In this document: piece after piece, positions 1 to 7,114 of the stretch | How the letters are laid out: the number at the start of each line of letters is the position of its first letter | Position numbering within the stretch: position 1 is the stretch's first letter | Notes under the pieces: generated by a model | The model's input: only the letters and a program-made list of their open reading frames with translations | Database searches by the model: none | What the model was told of the DNA's origin: nothing | Virus record (IMG/VR): IMGVR_UViG_3300036045_000505 | Coordinates: 1 to 20,876 of that record | DNA: 20,876 nt | DNA from: a virus | Direction: 5' to 3' (one strand) | Position numbers and translations under genes: made by a program

Positions 1-423
1 GTAGAGCGCGACCAGGCCGACGCCTGGATCGCCGCCCAGCACGCCGAGAAGTTGGAGCGTGGGGCCGAGCGGGTCGAGGTCGAGATCCATGGCCAGCGGA
101 TCGAGACGACCGCCGTGGGCGGCGTCGAGCTGCGGGGCGACCACGGCGCGGCGACGCCGGGCGCGCCGGTGCGGCCGCCGGTCGAGACCGTGACCGGTCA
201 GCCAGTGCTTGAGACCGTCGTGCCGGGCGCACAGCTCGGCCAGACCGATCAGGCGACGGTGACGGAGGTGGTCGTTCCGAACGAAACGACAGCCGACGCG
301 GTCGTACCGGTCCCCGGCGCGGAGCCGGTCGAGATCCCGCCGGTGGTGGTGGTCGAAGAGCCCAAAGAGCAGGCTCCGGACGGCCGGCAGCGATCTCGCA
401 AGACCGACAAGCCGGCGAGCTAA
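1..423 (+). CDS. 3' part of a small phage protein (5' truncated)
   Basis: The frame is open from base 1 and stops at TAA 421-423, so the true start lies upstream of the window; the TTG at 52 is internal. The visible beginning (DQADAWIAAQHAEKL) resembles the end of the short phage proteins that often sit between the major capsid gene and the head-tail connectors. The rest is a Val/Glu/Pro/Thr-rich, probably disordered tail with a basic C-terminus (RQRSRKTDK). It lies 3 bp before the connector gene in the same direction, so it belongs to the late operon. No catalytic motif is visible. The position suggests a head-related accessory role, which is inference only. Confidence 0.6.
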   Translation, partial: VERDQADAWIAAQHAEKLERGAERVEVEIHGQRIETTAVGGVELRGDHGAATPGAPVRPPVETVTGQPVLETVVPGAQLGQTDQATVTEVVVPNETTADAVVPVPGAEPVEIPPVVVVEEPKEQAPDGRQRSRKTDKPAS

Positions 424-426
424 CCG

Positions 427-1299
427 ATGCCAGCGGTCCAGCACCTCCTACGCGGCGTGCCCGGAACCCTCTCGGTGACCTACGAGAACGCCGAGGGGGC
501 AGCGGCCGATCCTGGCGTGGTGACGGTCACCGTCACGCGCGCCGATGGGACGGTGCTGGTCAGCGGCGTGAACGCGACCGGAACCGGCGCGACGCCCCGG
601 ACCTACGGGCTCTTGGCGGCGCAGGCCGGGCAGCTCGACGTGCTGACGGTGAGCTGGTCCAGCCCGACATTGGGGACGCTGACGACGACGGTCGAGATCG
701 TGGGAGCGCTGCTCTACACGGTCGGCGAAGCGCGAGCGTTCCACGACGGGGCGATGAGCGACGCGACCAAGTACCCGGCCAGCCGGATCGAGCAGGCCAG
801 GGTGCGAATCCTCGACGCGTTCGAGGAGATCTGCCAGGTCGCCTTCGTGCCGCGCTACCGGCGAGAGCGGCTGAGCGGGAGCGGGACGAACCGGCTGATC
901 CTGCCGACCAAGCGAGTGAGCGCCGTGCGGGCGGTCGAAACGCGCTCCGGCGCGATCTGGACCGCCTTCGGGCCTGCCGACGTGGCTGACCTGCTGATCG
1001 AGCCGTGGGGTCAGGTGACCCGTGAGTCGCTCGGCCTGTTCCCGGCCGGCGAGCGCAACGTCCGGGTGGCCTGGGAGCACGGCTATAGCCAGCCGCCAGA
1101 CGAGATCCGCCGGGCGGCGCTGATCGTGACGCGCTACCAGCTCGTGGAGTCCAACATCCACGACCGGGCGACGGCGATGAGCGTCGAGGGCGGCACGTTC
1201 TCGCTGGCGACGGCCGGGATGCGGGGGGCCTGGTACGGGCTCCCGTTCGTCGATTCGGTGCTCCAGCGCTACTCAGAACGACTGCCGGGGGTGGGTTGA
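427..1299 (+). CDS. phage head-tail connector protein with N-terminal Ig-like domain
   Basis: 290 residues from ATG 427, just after the preceding TAA. Residues about 1-95 form a beta-rich, Thr/Val-rich Ig-like segment. From about residue 97 the sequence switches to a helical connector-type domain containing ARAFHDG, SRIEQARVRILDAFEEICQVAF, then RLSGSGTNRLILPTKRVSAVRAV and GYSQPPDEIRRAALIVTRYQLVESNI. This layout is typical of gp6/gp15-type head-tail connectors, which form a ring under the portal. The fused N-terminal domain is longer than in minimal connectors and may be displayed. It is followed with one base of overlap (TGATG) by the next gene, indicating translational coupling. The connector assignment is by fold-pattern recognition. 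Confidence 0.7.
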   Translation: MPAVQHLLRGVPGTLSVTYENAEGAAADPGVVTVTVTRADGTVLVSGVNATGTGATPRTYGLLAAQAGQLDVLTVSWSSPTLGTLTTTVEIVGALLYTVGEARAFHDGAMSDATKYPASRIEQARVRILDAFEEICQVAFVPRYRRERLSGSGTNRLILPTKRVSAVRAVETRSGAIWTAFGPADVADLLIEPWGQVTRESLGLFPAGERNVRVAWEHGYSQPPDEIRRAALIVTRYQLVESNIHDRATAMSVEGGTFSLATAGMRGAWYGLPFVDSVLQRYSERLPGVG

Positions 1300-1748
1300 T
1301 GGAGGCGGAAGTCAGCACGGTTCCGGCCTTCAAAGTTGGCCTACGGGACCAGTTGCGGGCGCGGCCCGGCCTGGCCGGGGTGACGGTTGTGACAGCCGAG
1401 CTCGGGGCGGACACGCCACGCGAGGCGCTGATCCTCGGGAACATCCCAGACGGTGACGAGACCTGGGACGTGCTCGGCAACATGCGACGGGAGGAGACCT
1501 ATCGAGTGCGTTGGCACGTCTGGATCGTGAAGCCGGGCGCGGGTGAGGACACCATCGTCGCGGCGCGCGACCGGGCCTTCGCCATCGCCGCCGAGCTGGC
1601 CCGGCAACTCCGGGGCGATCCACGGGTCAACGGCACGGTCAAGTTGGCCGAGTACAAGCCGGGAGCGATGGACGAGGGGATTCACCCAGACGGCCGCTTC
1701 TGTCAGCTCGACGGCCAGGTCGCGGTCACGGCATATCTAGAGAGCTAG
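1299..1748 (+). CDS. probable tail terminator / tail completion protein
   Basis: 149 residues from the ATG at 1299, which overlaps the upstream TGA by one base; a TTG at 1296 is possible but less likely. The protein starts with a helix (FKVGLRDQLRARPGL), then has strands around EALILGNI and EETYRVRWHVWIV, a long helix (AARDRAFAIAAELARQLRG), and ends in a strand-rich part (RFCQLDGQVAVTAYLES). This alpha/beta pattern and length fit the small tail terminator family that caps the tail tube where it joins the head. It sits between the connector and the tail tube gene, the expected place. No residue-level signature proves it, so the call rests on position and size. Confidence 0.6.
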   Translation: MEAEVSTVPAFKVGLRDQLRARPGLAGVTVVTAELGADTPREALILGNIPDGDETWDVLGNMRREETYRVRWHVWIVKPGAGEDTIVAARDRAFAIAAELARQLRGDPRVNGTVKLAEYKPGAMDEGIHPDGRFCQLDGQVAVTAYLES

Positions 1749-1754
1749 GGTGAG

Positions 1755-2015
1755 ATGCGAAAGATCAAATACGTCGGACCATTCCCAGACGGCGTGGCGA
1801 TTCAGGTCTCGGCCGAGGAGACCATCGTCGCGGAGCACGGCCAGGCGGTCGCGGTGCGCGATGAGCTGGCCAAGAGCCTGGTGGAGCAAGCGGACATCTG
1901 GCGACCGGTCGGCTGGAAGCCCGACCGCGAACAGGACGAAGCCCCGTCCGAGCCTGAGAGCGCTCCCGAGGAGCCGCACGGGCGGGTCGAGAAGGATGAG
2001 GTGAGCGATGCCTAA
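1755..2015 (+). CDS. small acidic hypothetical protein
   Basis: 86 residues from ATG 1755, six bases after the preceding stop. The first half (KIKYVGPFPDGVAIQV, then ETIVAEHGQAVAVRDELAKSLVEQADIWRPVGW) resembles the short phage structural proteins that often accompany capsid or tail genes. The second half is a charged Glu/Pro/Asp tail of low complexity. It overlaps the tail tube gene by 8 bp, so the two are probably translationally coupled. Function is not recognised; an accessory head or tail role is inferred from position alone. Confidence 0.6.
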   Translation: MRKIKYVGPFPDGVAIQVSAEETIVAEHGQAVAVRDELAKSLVEQADIWRPVGWKPDREQDEAPSEPESAPEEPHGRVEKDEVSDA

Positions 2016-3003
2016 TCTCGGGTCGGGCCTCTCGGCCCAGTTGGGGGTCAAGAAGGAAACGACGTGGGGGACGCCGGTTACCGTCGATCGCTTCTGGGAG
2101 ATCGAGCCGGAAGCGGCGTTCGAGACCGAGATGGTCTACCCACTCGACAACACGCCCTTGCTCGGACGGGGGATGCACCAGCGTTCCGACCGGGCGCGCT
2201 CGGTGAAGGTCGGCGCGAAGTCGAAGTTCAACTTCGTGCCGATGACCAAGGGCTATGGGCTGCTCTTCCAGATGCTGCTGGGGACGGCCGCCATCGCTCA
2301 GGTGGGCGCGACGGCCGAGTGGAAGCAGACATTCACCCCAGACACGGTGAACGGGATGCGCGGCCTCGGCGCGACGGCCCAGCTCAACATCCCGTCGAGC
2401 GACGGCAACGACCGGCCGTTCACTGGCGAGGGCGGCAAGATCTCGAAGTGGAAGCTGATCGCCGCGCTCGACGAGCCGCTGAAGTTGCAGACCGAGTGGC
2501 TCTTCGAGGATGTGGTCACCAGCACGGCGCTGGCGACGGCGAGCTACCCGACCGGGGCCGAACCCTGGACCTTCAACGAGATCCTGATCGACGTGTTCGG
2601 GACGGCGACGCCGCTCAAATCGGTGGAGATCGAGGGCGTGAACGGGATCGCCGAGAACCGGCGCGCGCTCCGCTCATCGGCGCTCCGGCGTGAGCCGCTG
2701 GCCAACGCCCGCTGGCCGATCAACATCAGCCTAGAGGGGGAGTTCGAGGATCTCACGGCCTACAACGCCTGGATCGCCGGGACGCAGGGGGCGCTGATCC
2801 TGACCGCGACCGGGGCGAACATCCCGACGACCTCCGCGCCGTACAAGCTGGTCGTGACGATTCCGGCGATGGTGTACCGGGGTGAGAACCCCAAGGTCGA
2901 GTCCGAGGACATCATCATGATGCCGCGCAAGGCCATCGCCTTGAAGAACGCGGCGGACCCGATCATCAAGATCGAGTACCACAGCGATGACACGGCGGCC
3001 TAA
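2008..3003 (+). CDS. phage major tail tube protein
   Basis: 331 residues from ATG 2008, overlapping the upstream gene by 8 bp. The start (GLSAQLGVKKETTWGTPVTVDRFWEI) is the recognisable opening of the tail tube/major tail protein family: a beta-strand followed by the TTWGTPV stretch. Later features include PMTKGYGLLFQMLLG, a 'KISKWKLIAALDEPLKLQTEWLF' type strand pair (about residues 148-170), and a C-terminal beta-rich domain. These proteins stack in rings to form the tail lumen around the tape measure protein. The gene is followed by TAATG coupling to the gp10-like gene. Confidence is fairly high because of N-terminal pattern, length and location before the chaperone and tape measure genes. 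Confidence 0.75.
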   Translation: MPNLGSGLSAQLGVKKETTWGTPVTVDRFWEIEPEAAFETEMVYPLDNTPLLGRGMHQRSDRARSVKVGAKSKFNFVPMTKGYGLLFQMLLGTAAIAQVGATAEWKQTFTPDTVNGMRGLGATAQLNIPSSDGNDRPFTGEGGKISKWKLIAALDEPLKLQTEWLFEDVVTSTALATASYPTGAEPWTFNEILIDVFGTATPLKSVEIEGVNGIAENRRALRSSALRREPLANARWPINISLEGEFEDLTAYNAWIAGTQGALILTATGANIPTTSAPYKLVVTIPAMVYRGENPKVESEDIIMMPRKAIALKNAADPIIKIEYHSDDTAA

Positions 3004-3431
3004 TGAGCGCGGCGTCGGCCACGCGGATCGACGTCATTGGGCTGAAGGAGCTACGGCGTGACCTACGCAGGCTGGCGGACGACGGCCACTGGCGGCCGCG
3101 GCTCAGGGAGACGAACCTCCGGGCGGCCGGGATCATCGCCAGCGACGCGCGGAGCCGAGCGTTGTCGCGGTCGAGCCCCCGGATGGGGTCGGTCGCGTCC
3201 GGCACGATCCGCCCGCTCGCGGCGCAGACGAAAGCCTACGTCGCGGTGGGACTGGCTAGCGTGCCCTGGACGATGGGGCACGAATTCGGGAGCGCGCGCT
3301 ACTTGCAGTTCCCGGCGGTTCGGAAGGGCGGCTACAACGTGTTCCCAGCCGTCGCCGAGCGCACTGACGACGTGATCGATGTGTACGGAAGACTCCTGGA
3401 CGATGTCGCGAGAGAGGCGTTTCCAGGATAG
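3003..3431 (+). CDS. HK97 gp10-like minor structural protein
   Basis: 142 residues from ATG 3003, which overlaps the TAA of the tail tube gene by one base. It begins with the typical gp10 pattern: a strand plus helix (IDVIGLKELRRDLRRLADD), a second helix (LRETNLRAAGIIASDARSRA), a 'GSVASGTIRP' segment, then a strand-rich part with MGHEFGSARYLQFPAVRKGGYNVFPAVAER and a final helix. Proteins of this family act in head-tail joining or tail completion. In HK97-like genomes this gene normally precedes the tail terminator and tube genes; here it follows the tube gene, a small reordering. It ends 13 bp before the chaperone start. Confidence 0.75.
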   Translation: MSAASATRIDVIGLKELRRDLRRLADDGHWRPRLRETNLRAAGIIASDARSRALSRSSPRMGSVASGTIRPLAAQTKAYVAVGLASVPWTMGHEFGSARYLQFPAVRKGGYNVFPAVAERTDDVIDVYGRLLDDVAREAFPG

Positions 3432-3444
3432 GGAGGCAGGACCG

Positions 3445-3804
3445 ATGTCCACGGCAGTCGCGACCAACATCCATGTTCGCCCGCTCAAGGGGCGGGATAT
3501 CTTCGCCCTAACGCGGGTCATTCAGAACAGCCGGGGCGAGCTCAAGCGGCTCATCACCGACAGCCGCCAAGCGGGTGGCGGGCTCAGCATCGACGACACC
3601 GAGCTGGCGTTGACGGTGTTGTTCTCGCTGATCAGCCAGGCCGAGAGCGAGATCCGTCCCTGGCTGGCCGACATGGCCGGGATCACGCCCGAGGCGTTCG
3701 ATGAGCTAGAGATGACGCAGGTGATGGACCTGCTCGAAGGGATCGTCCGGCAGGAGGACTGGCCGGCTTTTATCTCGCGGCTCAAGAAGATGCTGCGGTC
3801 CTAA
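3445..3804 (+). CDS. tail assembly chaperone, G-like short product
   Basis: 119 residues. The start at ATG 3445 is chosen over the upstream in-frame ATG at 3379 because a GGGAGG ribosome site (3431-3436) precedes it and 3379 would overlap the gp10-like gene by 53 bp. The protein is largely helical (RPLKGRDIFALTRVIQNS, TELALTVLFSLISQAESEI, MTQVMDLLEGIVRQEDWPAFISRLKKML), matching the G-type chaperones that coat the tape measure protein before tail tube polymerisation. Location directly before the tape measure gene supports this. The end of the gene overlaps an open -1 frame that extends into a T-like region, as in lambda G/GT. Confidence 0.75.
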   Translation: MSTAVATNIHVRPLKGRDIFALTRVIQNSRGELKRLITDSRQAGGGLSIDDTELALTVLFSLISQAESEIRPWLADMAGITPEAFDELEMTQVMDLLEGIVRQEDWPAFISRLKKMLRS

Positions 3805-4157
3805 CGGCCGGCCGCGACCTGATCCAGGCCCGCTACGGCTGGACCGACGCGACCGTCGACGAGCTCTCGATACCACGGCTGATCGAGCTGATCGGGATCT
3901 GTGGACGGGCGGCCGAGCGGGAGGAGATCGAACGATGGCAGTTGGCGGCGTTCACCGGCTGGCAGATCGTCAGCGTCGTCCAGGGCGCGCTGAAGGGCAA
4001 GCCGAAGCCGTTCAAACAGTATCTACAGACGTTAGGCCTTAGCGATGAGCAGATCCGACAAGCCCGAGATCGACCCGGCGCTGCGAGCCCTGCTGCTCGG
4101 CCTACTCCGGGCGCTCGGCACGGCGTCGGACGCGATTCGACAGTATCTGGGGATTGA
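3445..4157 (+). CDS. tail assembly chaperone G-T fusion made by -1 frameshift
   Basis: The frame one base back from the G-like gene is open from 3705 (after a TGA at 3702) to the TGA at 4155-4157. Beyond 3804 it reads as a plausible protein: RDLIQARYGWTDATVDEL, RLIELIGICGRAAEREEIERW, then QLAAFTGWQIVSVV and KPKPFKQYLQTLGL, the last being typical of T-type chaperone extensions. There is no ATG or GTG in this frame between 3771 and 3942, only a TTG at 3942, so independent initiation is unlikely. A slip at the four T bases 3768-3771 (GCT TTT ATC) would give about 237 residues. The last 30 residues are low complexity and overlap another small ORF. That a frameshift occurs is inferred; the exact slip site is less sure. 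Confidence 0.65.
3768..3774 (+). promoter_or_regulatory. candidate -1 ribosomal slippage site
   Basis: In the G-like frame the codons are GCT TTT ATC; a Phe-tRNA on TTT (3769-3771) can re-pair perfectly with TTT at 3768-3770, after which the -1 frame continues TAT CTC. It is the only four-T run within the permitted overlap 3705-3804. It is not a perfect X XXY YYZ heptamer, since the A-site codon would not re-pair. A second, weaker option is AAG AAG at 3784-3789. Confidence 0.4.
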
Positions 4158-4173
4158 GAAGCCGGACGACTAG
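4045..4173 (+). CDS. 42-residue helical protein overlapping the T-like extension
   Basis: ATG 4045 to TAG 4171-4173 in the same frame as the G-like gene. The product (MSRSDKPEIDPALRALLLGLLRALGTASDAIRQYLG.. then IEKPDD) is a single amphipathic or hydrophobic helix flanked by charged ends, and reads as more protein-like than the Arg/Ala/Pro-rich -1 frame over the same bases. Similar tiny proteins between the chaperone and the tape measure gene occur in other phages. No clear ribosome site is visible, so expression may rely on coupling to the upstream genes. Function unknown. Confidence 0.5.
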   Translation: MSRSDKPEIDPALRALLLGLLRALGTASDAIRQYLGIEKPDD

Positions 4174-4199
4174 GACCGGCTGACAGGAGAGAGGGGTCC

Positions 4200-4256
4200 G
4201 GCCTCGCCATTCGGCCACGCCGCGACCTGACAGGGCCTCGCCAGACCGGCCACGCC
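4200..4256 (+). repeat. imperfect direct repeat upstream of the tape measure gene
   Basis: Two copies, 4200-4221 and 4234-4256, both starting GGCCTCGCCA and ending CGGCCACGCC, with a short variable centre (TT versus GAC). Each copy can also fold through its two GGCC blocks. They lie in the 120-bp gene-free gap 4174-4293 in an otherwise gapless operon. Confidence 0.6.
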
Positions 4257-4293
4257 CTCGGGACATGAGCCCTCCGGGGCGCGTGACTGAGAC

Positions 4294-7113
4294 GTGGCGG
4301 TGGCCGGCAAGCGCGTCGTCAAAATCGAGATCCTGGGGGACGCCAAGGGGGCTCGGCAAGCGTTCGGCGAGGTCGAACGCGCCGGCGGCTCGATGTCGAC
4401 CAACCTCGCCTCGGTGGGGGCCGGGCTGACGGCCGGCATCACCGCGCCGATCCTGGCCATCGGCGGCAGCGCCCTCTCGACGGCGGCGAATTTCGAGTCC
4501 GCGCTCAACGAGATGGGGGCCGTCTCCGAGGCGACCGACGGCCAGATGGCCCAGATCTCCGAGACGGCGATCAACCTCGGCAACGACATGTCCCTGCCGG
4601 CGACCTCAGCGACCGACGCCGCGCTGGCGATGGTCGAGCTGTCCAAGGCCGGGCTCTCGGTCGAGGACTCGATGGCGGCCGCCAAGGGCGCGCTCCAGCT
4701 CGCGGCGGCGGGCCAACTGGATGAGGCCGAAGCCGCCCAAATCACGGCTCAGGCGCTCAACGCCTTCGGACTCTCCGGCGATCAGGCCGTCCGGGTGGCC
4801 GACCTGCTGGCGGCCGGCGCGAACGCCAGCGCGGCGTCGGTTGACGACCTCGGCATGGGGCTCCAACAGGCTGGGTTCGCTTTCCAGGCCAGCGGCCAGC
4901 CAGTCGAGCACCTCGTCACCTCCCTGGCGGCGCTGACCAACGTCGGGCTGACCGGCTCGGACGCCGGCACGGCGCTCAAGAACGCCATGATCCGGCTGAT
5001 GTCGCCGACCGACCAGGCGGCCGGGATGATGGAGCAGCTCGGGATCTCGGTGTTCGACGCCAACGGCCAGATGCTGCCGCTGCCGGACATCATCGGCACC
5101 CTCAACAGCGCGATGGCCGGGATGACCGACGAGCAGCGCAACGCGGCGCTGGAGACGATCTTCATGTCGGACGGCATGAAGGCGATGCTGCCGCTGCTCG
5201 ACCTCGGCAAAGAGGGCTTCCTCGATCTGGAGTCTCAGGTATCCCGCCAGGGCGCGGCGGCCGACCTGGCCTCGGCCAAGACCAAGGGGCTCAAGGGCGC
5301 GCTCGACGGGCTGAAGAGCCAGCTGGAGACGCTGCTGCTCAAGGGCGGTATGCCGTTCCTGGGCTTCCTGGAGGACGGCGTCCGATACGTCGCGGAGCTG
5401 ATCCCGCGCATCGCCGAACTCAACCCGACGATCCTGGCCGGCGCGGGCGCGTTCCTAGCCGTCCTGGCGGCGGCGGGACCCGTCCTGCTGGCTATCGCCG
5501 GCATCGGCGCGGCGGTGGCGTTCCTGCTCTCGCCGGTCGGGCTGCTGGTGCTGGCGATCGGTCTGCTGGCGGCCGCCTTCGCGACCAACTTCATGGGCAT
5601 CCGCGACGCGGTGATGCCGGTGCTCGGCGCGCTGTCCGACGCGGTCAACCGCATCGTCTCGGCCTTCCAGTCCGGCGGGCTGCAAGGCGCGCTGGACGAA
5701 GCCAAACGCATTTTCAGCGAGTGGGCCTCAATCATCGGGCCGATGGTGCCGGTCGTCCTGGAGCAGCTCAAGGGCCTCGTCGCCGAGGTCGGCGGTTGGA
5801 TCATCAATACCGGCGTGCCAATGCTGGCCTCTCAGCTCGCGGCCTGGGCCGACCAGTTCGGAGCGTGGGCGGTCGTGGCCGTGCCGCCAATGCTGGCCGC
5901 GCTGGCTGGACTGCTGGAGGAGCTCGGGGCGTGGATCGCCGACGTAGCCGCGCCGGCCATCGGCGACAAGCTCCTGGCTTGGGGAGCGGCCCTCGTCGAT
6001 TGGGTCGGGCCGCGCATCGTCCCGGTCCTCACCGCGCTGTGGGAGCTCTACTACGCCATCGAGAAGTGGCTGATCACCGAGGCGCTGGCCGGCATCGTCT
6101 CGAAACTGCTGGAGTGGGGAACGGCCTTCGTCTCGTGGGTCGGGCCGCAGATCCCGCCGTTGCTGGCTGAACTCGGAGCCTTGCTAGTCGAGGTCGGGTC
6201 GTGGCTGATCAACACCGGCGTCCCGACACTGGTGAGCACGCTCTTGGCGTGGGGCCTGTCCTTCGTCGCCTGGGTCAACCCGCAGATCCAGCCGTTGATC
6301 GCCGAGCTGGGGCTGCTGCTGGCCGGCGTCGCGGGCTGGATGCTGACCGTCGCGTTACCAGCCATCGTGAGCAACCTCGCCCAGTGGGGGCTGGCGTTCC
6401 TCACCTGGATCGCGACGGATGTCCTGCCCTTCCTGGTCACGAAACTAGCCGAGATCCTGGTCGCGATGACGGGCTGGATCCTGACGACCGCCCTGCCGGA
6501 GATCGTCAGCAAACTGGCCGAGTGGGGGCTGGCCTTCCTGGAGTGGATCGCGACGGATGTCCTGCCGCAACTGCCGGAGAAACTGGCCGAGATTCTCTCG
6601 ACGATATCGGGTTGGGTCGAGTCGGCCGGTGAGGCGCTGCTCGGCTACGGGGCCCAGATCGGCCAGAAGATCGTCGACGGCTTCAAGGGCGCTTTGGAGG
6701 CCGGCATCAACGCGGCCATCGACATCGTCAATGGGGCCATCGGCGCGATCAACAACGCCCTGTCGTTCGAGATCCCCGGCTACGACCCGCCGGGGCCAGG
6801 TCCGAAGTTTGACGGCTTCTCGGTGGATGCGCCGGACATCTCGACCGTGGACCGGGTGGCGCTGGCCAAGGGCGGCATCGTCATGCCCCGGCTGGGCGGC
6901 GTCCCGGCGCTGCTGGCCGAGGCCGGCGTGCCGGAGGCGGTGATCCCGCTCGACTCGGCGATGGCGCGTTCGCTGTTCGGCGGCGGGGGACAGCAGGGGC
7001 CAATCGTCCTGCACTACACGCACATCAGCCAGATCGACAGCCGGGAAGTGGCGCGCGAGTCGTCCAAGCACATCATCAACGACGTGCCGGCTCCATTGGT
7101 GACGGGAGGCTAG
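4294..7113 (+). CDS. phage tail tape measure protein
   Basis: 939 residues from GTG 4294, the first start after an in-frame TGA at 4288; no strong ribosome site is seen, and GTG 4300 is an alternative. Residues about 30-330 form the TP901-type core (SALSTAANFESALNEMGAVSEAT, SVEDSMAAAKGALQLAAAGQL, NVGLTGSDAGTALKNAMIRLM). Residues about 387-433 are a long hydrophobic segment that could span a membrane, as in many tape measures that help DNA enter. Residues 501-772 are six tandem Trp-rich repeats of 45-46 residues. The C-terminus (GGIVMPRLGGVPALLAEAGVPEAVIPLD) is a common tape measure ending. This protein sets tail length during assembly and is ejected at infection; the chaperones just upstream would keep it soluble. 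Confidence 0.92.
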   Translation: MAVAGKRVVKIEILGDAKGARQAFGEVERAGGSMSTNLASVGAGLTAGITAPILAIGGSALSTAANFESALNEMGAVSEATDGQMAQISETAINLGNDMSLPATSATDAALAMVELSKAGLSVEDSMAAAKGALQLAAAGQLDEAEAAQITAQALNAFGLSGDQAVRVADLLAAGANASAASVDDLGMGLQQAGFAFQASGQPVEHLVTSLAALTNVGLTGSDAGTALKNAMIRLMSPTDQAAGMMEQLGISVFDANGQMLPLPDIIGTLNSAMAGMTDEQRNAALETIFMSDGMKAMLPLLDLGKEGFLDLESQVSRQGAAADLASAKTKGLKGALDGLKSQLETLLLKGGMPFLGFLEDGVRYVAELIPRIAELNPTILAGAGAFLAVLAAAGPVLLAIAGIGAAVAFLLSPVGLLVLAIGLLAAAFATNFMGIRDAVMPVLGALSDAVNRIVSAFQSGGLQGALDEAKRIFSEWASIIGPMVPVVLEQLKGLVAEVGGWIINTGVPMLASQLAAWADQFGAWAVVAVPPMLAALAGLLEELGAWIADVAAPAIGDKLLAWGAALVDWVGPRIVPVLTALWELYYAIEKWLITEALAGIVSKLLEWGTAFVSWVGPQIPPLLAELGALLVEVGSWLINTGVPTLVSTLLAWGLSFVAWVNPQIQPLIAELGLLLAGVAGWMLTVALPAIVSNLAQWGLAFLTWIATDVLPFLVTKLAEILVAMTGWILTTALPEIVSKLAEWGLAFLEWIATDVLPQLPEKLAEILSTISGWVESAGEALLGYGAQIGQKIVDGFKGALEAGINAAIDIVNGAIGAINNALSFEIPGYDPPGPGPKFDGFSVDAPDISTVDRVALAKGGIVMPRLGGVPALLAEAGVPEAVIPLDSAMARSLFGGGGQQGPIVLHYTHISQIDSREVARESSKHIINDVPAPLVTGG
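5794..6609 (+). repeat. six tandem 45-46-residue repeats within the tape measure gene
   Basis: Tape measure residues 501-545, 546-590, 591-635, 636-680, 681-726 and 727-772 align as repeats with the pattern xWxxxxxxPxxxxxLxxWxxxxxxW, followed by a Pro and a Leu-rich helix. The last two are most alike (both contain IVSxLAxWGLAFLxWIATDVLP), suggesting recent duplication. Nucleotide identity has drifted in the others. Confidence 0.8.
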
Positions 7114-7114
7114 C

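Noticed and set aside
560-1483. Long minus-strand open frame (307 codons) opposite the connector gene
   Set aside because: Arg/Ser/Pro-rich shadow typical of GC-rich DNA; the plus-strand frames are protein-like and coupled.
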